Part shown: positions 53,455 through 61,662 of the stretch, in pieces
Position numbering within the stretch: the stretch's first letter is position 1
Layout of the letters: each line of letters opens with the position of its first letter
NCBI RefSeq assembly: GCF_039542225.1
Contig: NZ_BAABHS010000034.1
Coordinates: 17,336 to 81,335 of the forward strand
Reading direction: 5' to 3'
DNA length: 64,000 nucleotides
From: Yinghuangia aomiensis
GTDB lineage: Bacteria; Actinomycetota; Actinomycetes; Streptomycetales; Streptomycetaceae
Position numbers and translations under genes: made by a program
Notes under the pieces: generated by a model
Database searches by the model: none
The model's input: the letters and a program-made list of their open reading frames with translations, nothing else
What the model was told of the DNA's origin: nothing

Positions 53455-53525
53455 ATCTTGCATGGAAGTTGCCCGCAAGACAATGGGTGGTAGCCGTTGT
53501 CTTACGAGCGACTTCCATATAGCTT
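53455..53525. promoter_or_regulatory. Divergent promoter with nested inverted repeats
   Basis: The outer arms ATGGAAGT (53462-53469) and ACTTCCAT (53511-53518) and the inner arms AAGACAA (53477-53483) and TTGTCTT (53497-53503) form a symmetric dyad. Leftward, TTGTCT (53483-53478) and CAAGAT (53460-53455) are 17 bases apart and fit -35/-10. Rightward, TTGTCT (53497-53502) and TAGCTT (53520-53525) are also 17 apart. The adjacent GntR regulator is the likely binder. Confidence 0.6.
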
Positions 53526-53531
53526 CCATAC

Positions 53532-54185
53532 ATGTCGCCAACAACACCGGGGGCCGACGGGCTCTCCGCTTCCGAGCGCGCCTATGCCTTCATTCGTGAA
53601 CGCTTGTTCGACGGCACCTACGCCGGCGGCATGATGCTCAGCGAAGGAGAGATCGCCGAGGCGGCGGCGGTAAGCCGTACGCCCGTGCACGAGGCGCTGC
53701 TCCGCTGCGAATTCGAGGGGCATGTGCGCCTCTACGCGAAGCGGGGCGCCCTGGTGCTCCCGGTGACCGTCAAGGAGATACAGGACGTGCTCACCACACG
53801 GCGTCTCATCGAGACGTACGCGGTCGAGTACGCCTGCGAATCCGGACACGCCGGATCCCAACTGCTGGCCGCTGTCGACCGGCAGGCGGAGCTTCTGACC
53901 GGCGGCGAGGACGACAAGTTCTCCGCCGCCGACGACGACTTCCACCGCGGAATGGTGTCGGCGACCGGCAACGCGCTCCTGGTCAAGGCCTACGCCCTGG
54001 CCAAGAGCGTTCCCCTGCGCATTCCCAACCGCAATATGCGGACCGACCCCGGGCGAGCCGCCCAGGTCATCGAGGAGCACCGCGCCATCGCCGAGGCCGT
54101 CGCCGAACGCGATGTCGCGGCCGCCCGAGCGGCGGTCGCCACGCACCTCGACCACGCCATGACAAGCCTGCTGCGCGCCCTCTAG
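53532..54185 (+). CDS. GntR-family regulator (FadR/FCD type)
   Basis: The 217-residue protein has an N-terminal winged helix (RAYAFIRERLFDGTYAGGMM, then EGEIAEAAAVSRTPVHEALL) and a C-terminal FCD ligand domain with metal-type residues (DDDFHRGMVSATGN and EEHRAIAEAVAERD). No ribosome-binding site is seen before the ATG 53532. The rightward -10 ends 6 bases upstream, so the mRNA may be leaderless. It sits between the two arms of the cluster and probably controls both. Confidence 0.87.
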   Translation: MSPTTPGADGLSASERAYAFIRERLFDGTYAGGMMLSEGEIAEAAAVSRTPVHEALLRCEFEGHVRLYAKRGALVLPVTVKEIQDVLTTRRLIETYAVEYACESGHAGSQLLAAVDRQAELLTGGEDDKFSAADDDFHRGMVSATGNALLVKAYALAKSVPLRIPNRNMRTDPGRAAQVIEEHRAIAEAVAERDVAAARAAVATHLDHAMTSLLRAL

Positions 54186-54235
54186 CAGACGCTGCTGCTG
54201 CCAGAGCCGGCTGCGCGCTGTCCCAAGGAGCCCCC

Positions 54236-55087
54236 ATGTGGCCTGACAACGCCAAGGTAGCCGTCGGCATAACCATCGACTTCGACGCCGAGGAACTGTG
54301 GCTGCACGAATCCGGCGGCAAGAACGTCGGAAAGCCCGGAGTCCTCTCCCAGGGCACCTACGGCGGCCGGGTCGCCGTCCCCGAACTGCTCAAGCTGCTC
54401 GACAAGCACCAGGTGCGGGCGACGTTCTTCGTCCCCGGCCGGGTGGCCGAGGTGTGGCCGGACCGCGTGCGCGACATCGTCGCCGCCGGCCACGAACTGG
54501 CCAACCACGGCTACTCGCACGTCTCCCCGACCAAGCTGACCCGGGAGCAGGAGGAGCGCGAGCTGGTCCGCGGCCACGAGATCCTCTCCGCGTTCGGAGC
54601 CGAGATCACCGGCTACCGCGCCCCCTCGCTCGAACTCACGGTCCACACCCTGGAGTTGCTGGAGAAGCACGGGTACAACTACAGCACCAACATGATGGCC
54701 GACGTCCGGCCGTACTGGCACGAGGGCACCAGCGTGCTGGAACTGCCCACCTCGTGGCCGACGAACGACTCGGTGCACTGGTGGTTCGACGTCGAGACGT
54801 GGGACAAGAAGATCAGCACGTCCGAAGAGGTCCGCTCCATTTGGACCGAGGAGTACTACGGCATCAAGGACCTCGGCGGCGCGTGCATCTACACCACGCA
54901 CCCGCAGATCATCGGCCGTCCGATGCGGCTGCGCTTCTTCGACCAGTACCTCGAGTTCCTCAAGGCGCAGCCCGACACGTGGATCGCCACGCTCGACGAG
55001 ATGACCGCGCACCTCGTCAAGACCGGCTACAGCGTGTCCAGCAACCACGTCGAGGTCGCGCGGAACCTGAAGATCGTCGAAGCATGA
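54236..55087 (+). CDS. Polysaccharide-deacetylase (NodB) family hydrolase
   Basis: The 283-residue NodB-fold enzyme has the metal/base Asp in TIDFDAEELWL and the HxxxH-type motif ELANHGYSHVSPTKL, followed by GYRAPSLELT. It lacks a signal peptide, so it is cytoplasmic and not a cell-wall enzyme. Its layout matches the PuuE/cyclic-imidase branch, which opens cyclic amides, imides or allantoin-like rings. With the downstream amidase it could open and then deamidate a cyclic N-containing intermediate. That role is inferred. Confidence 0.8.
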   Translation: MWPDNAKVAVGITIDFDAEELWLHESGGKNVGKPGVLSQGTYGGRVAVPELLKLLDKHQVRATFFVPGRVAEVWPDRVRDIVAAGHELANHGYSHVSPTKLTREQEERELVRGHEILSAFGAEITGYRAPSLELTVHTLELLEKHGYNYSTNMMADVRPYWHEGTSVLELPTSWPTNDSVHWWFDVETWDKKISTSEEVRSIWTEEYYGIKDLGGACIYTTHPQIIGRPMRLRFFDQYLEFLKAQPDTWIATLDEMTAHLVKTGYSVSSNHVEVARNLKIVEA

Positions 55088-55404
55088 CCGGCGGCGTGGT
55101 CCACGTGACCGCGGCGGACGGGACACGCAGCGCGGTCGACGCGCGGTTCGGGGTGCGCCTGATGCCCGAACTGCGCGCCGCCCGCGTGGGCGTGATCGGC
55201 ATGTGCGGCGGCAATGCCGCATGCGGCACCTGCCACGTCTATGTGGACGAGGCGTGGCAGGCCGCCGTCGGCGCGGTCACCGAGGACGAACTCGACATGC
55301 TCGACGAACTCTCCTCGTCGGATACCCGGTCCCGGCTCGCCTGCCGGATCACCTTCCGGGCCGAACTCGACGGCATCGAACTGACGGTGGCGCCCCATGA
55401 CTGA
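55084..55404 (+). CDS. Adrenodoxin-type 2Fe-2S ferredoxin
   Basis: The 106-residue ferredoxin has the cluster motif MCGGNAACGTCHVYV (C-x5-C-x2-C) and the fourth cysteine in RLACRITF. Its start overlaps the deacetylase stop and its end overlaps the reductase start. It is expected to carry electrons from the reductase to the Rieske dioxygenase of the opposite arm. Confidence 0.9.
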   Translation: MTGGVVHVTAADGTRSAVDARFGVRLMPELRAARVGVIGMCGGNAACGTCHVYVDEAWQAAVGAVTEDELDMLDELSSSDTRSRLACRITFRAELDGIELTVAPHD

Positions 55405-56557
55405 GCGCATCGTGGTCGTGGGCGCCTCCCTCGCCGGAGTGCACGCGGCCGAGGAACTGCGCGCCGGCGGCTTCCTCGGGCAGCTCGTCCTGCTGTCCGC
55501 CGAGAACGAAATCCCCTACGACAGACCGCCGTTGTCCAAGGCGTTCCTGGCCGGAGGGCTCGGCGAGACGGAACTCGCGCTCCGCCCCGCGGACGCATAT
55601 GCCGCCCTGGGCATCGAGCTGTGGCTCGGTGCCCAGGCGGCCGGCCTGGACGCGGCCTCGCGGCGCGTGCGCACCGCGGACGGGGAGGTGCTGCCGTTCG
55701 ACGGGCTGGTGATCGCCACGGGGTCGCGTCCCCGATGGCCGGCCGGGCTGCCCCGGCTGGACGGCATGTACACATTGCGTACCGCTGCCGATGCCCGGGC
55801 TCTCGCCGCCGACTTCGCCCGGTCGCCTTCGGTGGCCGTGCTCGGCGGCGGGTTCATCGGCGCGGAAGTCGCCGCCACCGCACGGAAGCTCGGCCTCGAC
55901 GTCACCTTGCTCGAAGCCGCGCCCAGCCTGATGGAACGGGGCCTGGGCCGGGAACTCGGCGACGTGGCCGTGGGCATCCACCGCGACAACGGCGTGGACG
56001 TCCGCTGCGGCGCCTCCGTCGTCGGCGCCACCGGCTCGGGCCGCGTGGACGGCCTGCTGCTCGCGGACGGCTCCCGCGTCGCCGCGGACGTGGTCGTCGT
56101 GGGCGTGGGGAACGAGCCGGTCACCGACTGGCTCGCCGACTCCGGCCTGGAACTCGCCGACGGCGTCGTCTGCGACGAGTTCTGCGCGACCGCCGTCCCC
56201 GGCATCGTCGCCGCCGGGGACGTGGCCCGCTGGCGTCATCCGCGGCACGGACTGATGCGCACCGAGCATCATGCCAACGCCGTCGAGCAGGGGATGGCCG
56301 CCGCCCGGACCCTGCTCGGTGCCCGCGAACCGTTCGCACCGGTCGGCTACGTGTGGTCCGACCAGTACGAGCACAAGATCCACACGCTCGGCTTCCGAAG
56401 GCCGGGCGACGAGGCCCGCATGCTGGCGCCCGGACTGACCGGGTTCGTCCGCGACGGCCGGCTCGTCGCCGCGGCCGGCATCGACGCGCGACGCGAACTC
56501 ATGCGCCTGCGCGGCACCATCGACCAGGGAGGACCGTGTCCAGCCCGCACCGGATGA
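55397..56557 (+). CDS. FAD-dependent ferredoxin reductase
   Basis: The 386-residue protein is of the oxygenase-coupled NADH-ferredoxin reductase family. The FAD motif is RIVVVGASLAGVHAAEELR, followed by IPYDRPPLSKAFL, the NAD motif VAVLGGGFIGAEVAATARKL and the FAD-closing ATAVPGIVAAGDVARW. The C-terminal reductase domain is a little short. It reduces the neighbouring ferredoxin. Confidence 0.9.
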   Translation: MTERIVVVGASLAGVHAAEELRAGGFLGQLVLLSAENEIPYDRPPLSKAFLAGGLGETELALRPADAYAALGIELWLGAQAAGLDAASRRVRTADGEVLPFDGLVIATGSRPRWPAGLPRLDGMYTLRTAADARALAADFARSPSVAVLGGGFIGAEVAATARKLGLDVTLLEAAPSLMERGLGRELGDVAVGIHRDNGVDVRCGASVVGATGSGRVDGLLLADGSRVAADVVVVGVGNEPVTDWLADSGLELADGVVCDEFCATAVPGIVAAGDVARWRHPRHGLMRTEHHANAVEQGMAAARTLLGAREPFAPVGYVWSDQYEHKIHTLGFRRPGDEARMLAPGLTGFVRDGRLVAAAGIDARRELMRLRGTIDQGGPCPARTG

Positions 56558-57939
56558 CCGCCGCCGAACTCGCGGACCTGCTACGCCGCCGCGAACTGTC
56601 GGCCCGCGAGGTCGTCGAAGACCATCTCGCGCGGATCGACCAGGTCAACCCGGAGATCAACGCCATCGTCACGCTGACCGCCGAACAGGCGCTCGCCGCA
56701 GCGGACCACGCCGACCGGGAGCTGGCCGCCGGACGCGCGCTGGGCCCGCTGCACGGCGTGCCCGTGGTGCACAAGGACCTCCACGACACCGCCGGCGTGC
56801 GCACCACCTACGGCTCGACCATCTACCGCGACCACATCCCCACCGCCGACGCACTGATCGTCAGGCGCATGCGCGAGGCCGGGGCGATCTGCCTCGGCAA
56901 GACGAACACGCCGGAGTTCGGGACGGGTTCGCACACGTACAACGAGGTCTTCGGGGCCACCCGCAACCCCTACGACACGACGCGGACGGCCGGAGGCAGC
57001 AGCGGCGGCTCCGCCGCCGCGCTGGCCGCCTACATGACACCGCTCGCGGGCGGCACCGACATGGGCGGATCCCTCCGCAACCCGGCGGGATTCTGCAACG
57101 TCGTCGGCCTGCGGCCCAGCGCGGGCCTGGTGCCGTCGTCCGGCGACTGGTGCACCCTCGCCGTCGACGGGCCCATGGCCCGCACCGTCCAGGACGTCGC
57201 GCTCATGCTCGGTGTCATCGCCGGACACGACCCGGGGAGCCCGCTGTCCTGGCCGGGCGACGGCACCCGCTTCCGCGAAGCGGACCTGGACGCCCCGTCG
57301 AAGGTGCGGGTCGCCTGGAGCCGTGACCTGGGCGGCCTGCCGGTGGACCGCCGCATCACCGGCGTCCTGGACACCGTGGGCCGCCCGGCCCTCGAAGCGC
57401 TCGGCTGGACCGTCGAAGACCGCGAACCGGACTTCGCCGGCGCCGACGAGAGCTTCCGCACCTGGCGCGCCTGGTACTACGCGCAGTGGTTCGGCGACGA
57501 AGACCCCGACGCACTGAACCCGGACACGCGCTGGAACGTCGAGGCCGGACAAGGACTCGCGGGGGAGGACCTTGCCCGGGCCAACGGGCAGCGAACCCGG
57601 CTCCATGCGGAACTCATCCGATTCTTCGACGATTTCGACGTCGACGTGCTCGCCTTGCCGGTGAGCCAGGTCCCGCCGTTCCCGGTGGAACAGCGGTGGC
57701 CCGAGTCCATCGAAGGCATCCCGCAGACGACCTATCTGGACTGGATGCGCGCCGCCTACTACATCAGCGCAACCGGGCTGCCCGCGATCTCGGTCCCCTG
57801 CGGGTTCACCGCCGAGGGCCTGCCCGTTGGCATCCAGCTCGTCGGCCGCCCGGCGGGAGAGCTGGAACTGCTGCGTATCGCCCACGGGTTCCAGACGGCC
57901 GTGCCGACGCCGGCGCCCAACCCCGCTCCGTGGCTGTGA
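56536..57939 (+). CDS. Amidase (amidase signature family)
   Basis: The 467-residue amidase has catalytic Lys in PVVHKDLHDTAG, the Ser-rich loop GGSSGGSAAALAAYMTPLAG and the nucleophile region GTDMGGSLRNPAGFC. GGAGG just before the GTG at 56536 favours this start over the ATG at 56554. It hydrolyses a carboxamide to acid and ammonia in the cytoplasm. It overlaps the reductase gene by 22 bases. Confidence 0.87.
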   Translation: MSSPHRMTAAELADLLRRRELSAREVVEDHLARIDQVNPEINAIVTLTAEQALAAADHADRELAAGRALGPLHGVPVVHKDLHDTAGVRTTYGSTIYRDHIPTADALIVRRMREAGAICLGKTNTPEFGTGSHTYNEVFGATRNPYDTTRTAGGSSGGSAAALAAYMTPLAGGTDMGGSLRNPAGFCNVVGLRPSAGLVPSSGDWCTLAVDGPMARTVQDVALMLGVIAGHDPGSPLSWPGDGTRFREADLDAPSKVRVAWSRDLGGLPVDRRITGVLDTVGRPALEALGWTVEDREPDFAGADESFRTWRAWYYAQWFGDEDPDALNPDTRWNVEAGQGLAGEDLARANGQRTRLHAELIRFFDDFDVDVLALPVSQVPPFPVEQRWPESIEGIPQTTYLDWMRAAYYISATGLPAISVPCGFTAEGLPVGIQLVGRPAGELELLRIAHGFQTAVPTPAPNPAPWL

Positions 57940-57971
57940 AAGCCGGAACGACCCGAACCACCGGAGAAGAC

Positions 57972-59198
57972 ATGACGTTGTCCGAAACGAACTCGCCCTG
58001 GCTGACGCACGACGGGGCGCTCACCGGCCTCCGCGTGCTCGACCTGTCGCGGATTCTGTCCGGGCCGTTCTGCACGATGGTCCTGGCGGACCTGGGCGCG
58101 GACGTCATCAAGGTCGAGAACGTCCGCGGCGGTGACGACACCCGATTCTGGGGACCGCCGTTCCAGGGCGATAGCGCCGCGTACTTCCACAGTGTCAACC
58201 GCAACAAGCGCGGCATCGCGGTCGACCTGAAAGACCCCCAGTGCCGGGACCTGGTCGCCGAGTTGGCCAGGGAGGCCGACGTCGTCGTGGAGAACTTCAG
58301 GCCCGGCGCCGCCGCACGCCTCGGCCTCGGCTACGAGCAGGTGGCGCAGACCAACCCCGGCGTCGTGTACGTCTCCATATCCGGCTATGGCCAGACCGGC
58401 CCGCTGGCCACCGAACCCGGCTACGACGCCATCGCCCAAGCCGTCTCGGGAATGATGAGCATCACCGGCGAAGCCGACGGTCCACCGGTGCGCTTCGGCG
58501 TCGCAGGGGCGGACCTCGCGGCCGGCATGTGGGCGTGCATCGGGCTCCTGGCCGCACTGCGGGCCAAGGACCGCACGGGGGAAGGCCAGTGGGTCGACGT
58601 CTCGCTGCTGGACGGCCAGATCTCCTGGCTGAGCTACGTCGCAGGCGGCCACTTCGTCTCCGGCGAGGAGCCGCCGCGCTACGGCTCCGCGCACCCGACC
58701 ATCGTCCCGTACCAGGCGTTCCCCACCGGGGACGGCCACCTCATGGTCGCGGTCGGCAATGACAGCCTGTGGCGCCGCTTCGCCCCGGTCGTCGGCCTCG
58801 GCGACCTGGTCGACGACCCCCGGTTCGCCACCAACCCGGACCGCGTCCGCAACCGCGGCGAACTGCTGCCGCTCATCGAGGCCGCACTCGCCGCACGCGC
58901 CGCTCGGGACTGGGCCAAGATGCTCGCCGACGCCGGGGTGCCGACCGGGCCGATCAACACCGTGGGCCAGGCTCTCGCCCACCCGCAGGTCCTGGCCCGT
59001 GAGATGGTCGCAACGGTGGAGCACCCGTCGGCCGGCGCCATCACCATGGTCGGTTCGCCGCTGAAGCTCTCCCGCACGGCCACCGCCATCCGTACCGCAC
59101 CCCCCGAACTCGGCCAGCACACCGACGAGGTCCTCACCGGCCTCGGCTTCCCCACGGCGGAACTGACCGCACTTCGGGCTGCAGGGGCAGTCCGCTGA
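57972..59198 (+). CDS. Class III CoA transferase (CaiB/BaiF family)
   Basis: The 408-residue protein opens with LTGLRVLDLSRILSGPFCTM and VLADLGADVIKVENVRGGDD, the family hallmark, including the catalytic Asp region. Further on it has VNRNKRGIAVDLKD and GYDAIAQAVSGMMSITGE. It moves CoA between carboxylic acids, which suggests that a carboxylate from the pathway is activated to a CoA ester. GGAGAAG precedes the ATG. It is the last gene of the rightward operon, before a strong hairpin. Confidence 0.88.
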   Translation: MTLSETNSPWLTHDGALTGLRVLDLSRILSGPFCTMVLADLGADVIKVENVRGGDDTRFWGPPFQGDSAAYFHSVNRNKRGIAVDLKDPQCRDLVAELAREADVVVENFRPGAAARLGLGYEQVAQTNPGVVYVSISGYGQTGPLATEPGYDAIAQAVSGMMSITGEADGPPVRFGVAGADLAAGMWACIGLLAALRAKDRTGEGQWVDVSLLDGQISWLSYVAGGHFVSGEEPPRYGSAHPTIVPYQAFPTGDGHLMVAVGNDSLWRRFAPVVGLGDLVDDPRFATNPDRVRNRGELLPLIEAALAARAARDWAKMLADAGVPTGPINTVGQALAHPQVLAREMVATVEHPSAGAITMVGSPLKLSRTATAIRTAPPELGQHTDEVLTGLGFPTAELTALRAAGAVR

Positions 59199-59271
59199 CC
59201 TGAGGGGAAACCGCGCGCCCGCACGCCGCCCCCGGGCGGCGGCGCAGCCAACGGGCGCGCTCGGAGGGGAT

Positions 59272-59305
59272 CACCGGGCACGGCGCGGGGGCGCCGTGCC
59301 CGGTG
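59272..59305 (+). terminator. Strong hairpin after the CoA transferase gene
   Basis: CACCGGGCACGGCGC (59272-59286) and GCGCCGTGCCCGGTG (59291-59305) pair perfectly over a 4-base loop. A second nested stem (GCGCGCCCG 59213-59221 with CGGGCGCGC 59252-59260) lies just upstream. They most likely end the rightward operon. Confidence 0.7.
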
Positions 59306-59389
59306 TCCCGGGCCTGTACGTGCACCACAGATCGGGTGCCCCGTGCACCGCTCTTCGGCACTTCCCCTACTCCCGAAAGGCGCTTCGTC

Positions 59390-61030
59390 ATGGCTGCCCA
59401 CCGGCGGAAGCTCGTCGCATTCGTCAGCGCAACTCTGTTCGTGACCGCCGCATGCGCATCAGACACAGACGGCCGGCGCGGTGCCGAGTCCGCGGCGACC
59501 CTTCCGGTGGTGACCCCGCCCGGAAGCGCGTCGGTGGACCGTGTCACCTGGGCGCTGCCCTACGGGGAGCCCGACACCCTGGACCCGGCCAAGACCGTCA
59601 ACTACTCGGAACAGACCGTCACAGCGAACCTCTGCGAGACACTCCTGCGGGTCAACCCCGACTTCTCGACGGTCCCCGGTCTGGCGGAACGGATCGACTG
59701 GAAGGACGACCACTCCCTGGTGATCGATCTCCGCCCCGGGGTGCGGTTCTGGGACGGCACGCCGATGCGGCCCCAAGACGTCGTCTACAGCCTCAAGCGG
59801 CAGAGCGACCCGCAGACCGGGGGACTGTACGGGGACTACCTGTCCACGGTGACGTCGATCGACGTCACCGGACCGAACCAGGTGACACTGCGGACCAAGG
59901 CCTACGACCAGGTCCTGGTCAAAAGCCTGAGCACCCCCTTCGGCGCGGTCGTCCAAGAGGCGCACGCCCGCACATCGGGGCCGACATTCGGCAAGCCGGG
60001 CGGCGGCCTGATGTGCACCGGCCCCTACAAACTCGGATCCTGGCAAGCGGGACAGGCCATCACCCTCCAACGCAACGACAGCTACTGGGACCCGCAGGTC
60101 TCTCCTAAAGCCGCACAGGTCGACTTCCGCTTCATCACCGACAGCGGCGCTCTCACACGCGCCCTGGCTTCCGGCGAGGTGGACGGCGCCTACGAAGTCC
60201 CACCCGCCACCGCCGCGGCACTCGCCGACGCCAAGAGCGGAACCGTCAACCAGGGCCCGTCGACGCAGAACCTGCTCCTCGTGCCGGCCACCTCCGACAG
60301 TCCGGCCGCCGACCGCCGCCTGCTGGAGGCGCTGTCGCTCGTCCTCGACCGCGAAGCACTCATCGACAAGGTGTTCGACGGCGCCGCCGACCCACTGAAG
60401 ACCCTTATCCCACGCACGATGTGGACCGCCGACCTGGCGGGCCCCCAGCTCACCACCGCGTACGACCTGCTGCCCGACGCACCCGGCCCCAGCGTCAAGC
60501 GGGCCAAGGAACTCCTGTCCGAAGTCGGCATCCCGTCGCACCCGCTCGTGGTCGCCGCCACAGCAGGCGACCAGGGCTCGGTCCAGACCGCCGAATTCCT
60601 CAAGTCGGCGGCGGCCAAGATCGGCGTCGCCATCGACGTCAGAACCATCCCGGCAACACAGATGACGGCACTGTCCTACGACCCGGCAATCCGCCGCGGC
60701 TTCGACCTCGTCGTGACCTTCGGCTACGTCGGCGCCGACGCCCTGACCTACCTCGGCGCCCTGACCGACCCCGACGGCGCCTTCAACTGGGCGAACTACC
60801 ACGACCCCGACGTGACCCGCCTGCTCGACCAGGCCCGCACCACACCCGACCTCAGCACCGGCGCCCAGTCCTTCGTCGACGCCCAGGCCCGCTACACCGC
60901 CAGCGCCAAGCTCATCTTCCTCGCGGCCCCGTACGAGCAGATGTTCCTGAACCGCCGCATCAGCGGAGCACCCTCGTCGTTCGCGTACCTCTCCATGCCC
61001 TGGGCCGCCTCCATCGGCGGGACTGCCTGA
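59390..61030 (+). CDS. Second SBP_bac_5 solute-binding lipoprotein
   Basis: The 546-residue lipoprotein has signal peptide LVAFVSATLFVTAAC, with the lipobox cysteine at residue 22. The mature domain follows the paralogue at 45328-46956 segment by segment: WALPYGEPDTLDPAKT, GVRFWDGTPMRPQDVVYSLK, GGGLMCTGPYKLGSW and a closing SGAPSSFAYLSMPWAAS. It has no permease genes of its own, so it probably shares the importer of the leftward arm and widens its ligand range. Confidence 0.88.
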   Translation: MAAHRRKLVAFVSATLFVTAACASDTDGRRGAESAATLPVVTPPGSASVDRVTWALPYGEPDTLDPAKTVNYSEQTVTANLCETLLRVNPDFSTVPGLAERIDWKDDHSLVIDLRPGVRFWDGTPMRPQDVVYSLKRQSDPQTGGLYGDYLSTVTSIDVTGPNQVTLRTKAYDQVLVKSLSTPFGAVVQEAHARTSGPTFGKPGGGLMCTGPYKLGSWQAGQAITLQRNDSYWDPQVSPKAAQVDFRFITDSGALTRALASGEVDGAYEVPPATAAALADAKSGTVNQGPSTQNLLLVPATSDSPAADRRLLEALSLVLDREALIDKVFDGAADPLKTLIPRTMWTADLAGPQLTTAYDLLPDAPGPSVKRAKELLSEVGIPSHPLVVAATAGDQGSVQTAEFLKSAAAKIGVAIDVRTIPATQMTALSYDPAIRRGFDLVVTFGYVGADALTYLGALTDPDGAFNWANYHDPDVTRLLDQARTTPDLSTGAQSFVDAQARYTASAKLIFLAAPYEQMFLNRRISGAPSSFAYLSMPWAASIGGTA

Positions 61031-61662
61031 CCGCACAACTCCGCGCGGCGACCACGTCCGCGGACCACGCGGCATAGGCGCCCCTCCACCACGAGCCGTG
61101 CGCAACTCCCGCGGCGAACCCGGGCGCGGCGCCCACGGCGGTGCGAACGTTCGGGCGGACAACGCAGTTGGTCCGAACAACGTCTTGACCCCCAGCGGGA
61201 GTACTCCACCTTCGCCAGGCCGCGGGCGGGGCGAGCACGGCTCGCGAGTCAGGAACTGTCTGTAGAACATCAGGCCCCTGGACGCATCGCTGGTCGCAGC
61301 TGGGCCAGACCGACAATGGAGCGGCACACGAGTAGCGCGAACGTGTCGCGGCAAGGCGCGTTGCCCGGTCGTGGAGACTGTGAGTACGTTGCGCAGACCT
61401 CTGCTGTGTAGATCGCAAGCGATGTCCGAGGAGAGCCTTGTCGAGCTTTGAGGCCGTACCGCCTCGCTGGGGGTGCCCATGACTGACACGGACCTCTTGC
61501 GCGCCAGCCGGGATGGCGATCAGTTCCACTATCATTGGGCAGCCCGGCAAGCACTCAAGCTCCTGCTCCCGCATTCGACGGGTCTGATGCAGGGTTGGGT
61601 GACAGGGTCGGTCACGCGGCTGGCGTGGTCATGACGGTTTCGTATTCGACCGGGGTCAGCCT
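61031..61662. other. Gene-poor stretch with tRNA-core copy and transposase tail
   Basis: No complete gene is supported. It contains the short tRNA-Pro core copy at 61184-61198. At about 61612-61662, on the minus strand, is the last part of another transposase (RLTPVEYETVMTTPAA, then stop), cut by the IS481-like element. Confidence 0.5.
61184..61198 (-). repeat. 15-bp copy of the tRNA-Pro attachment core
   Basis: CTTGACCCCCAGCGG is identical to the anticodon-loop part and following CGG of copies 1 and 2 (3479-3493 and 32075-32089). The rest of the tRNA fragment is not present here. It lies 154 bases after the last catabolic-cluster gene. Confidence 0.5.
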
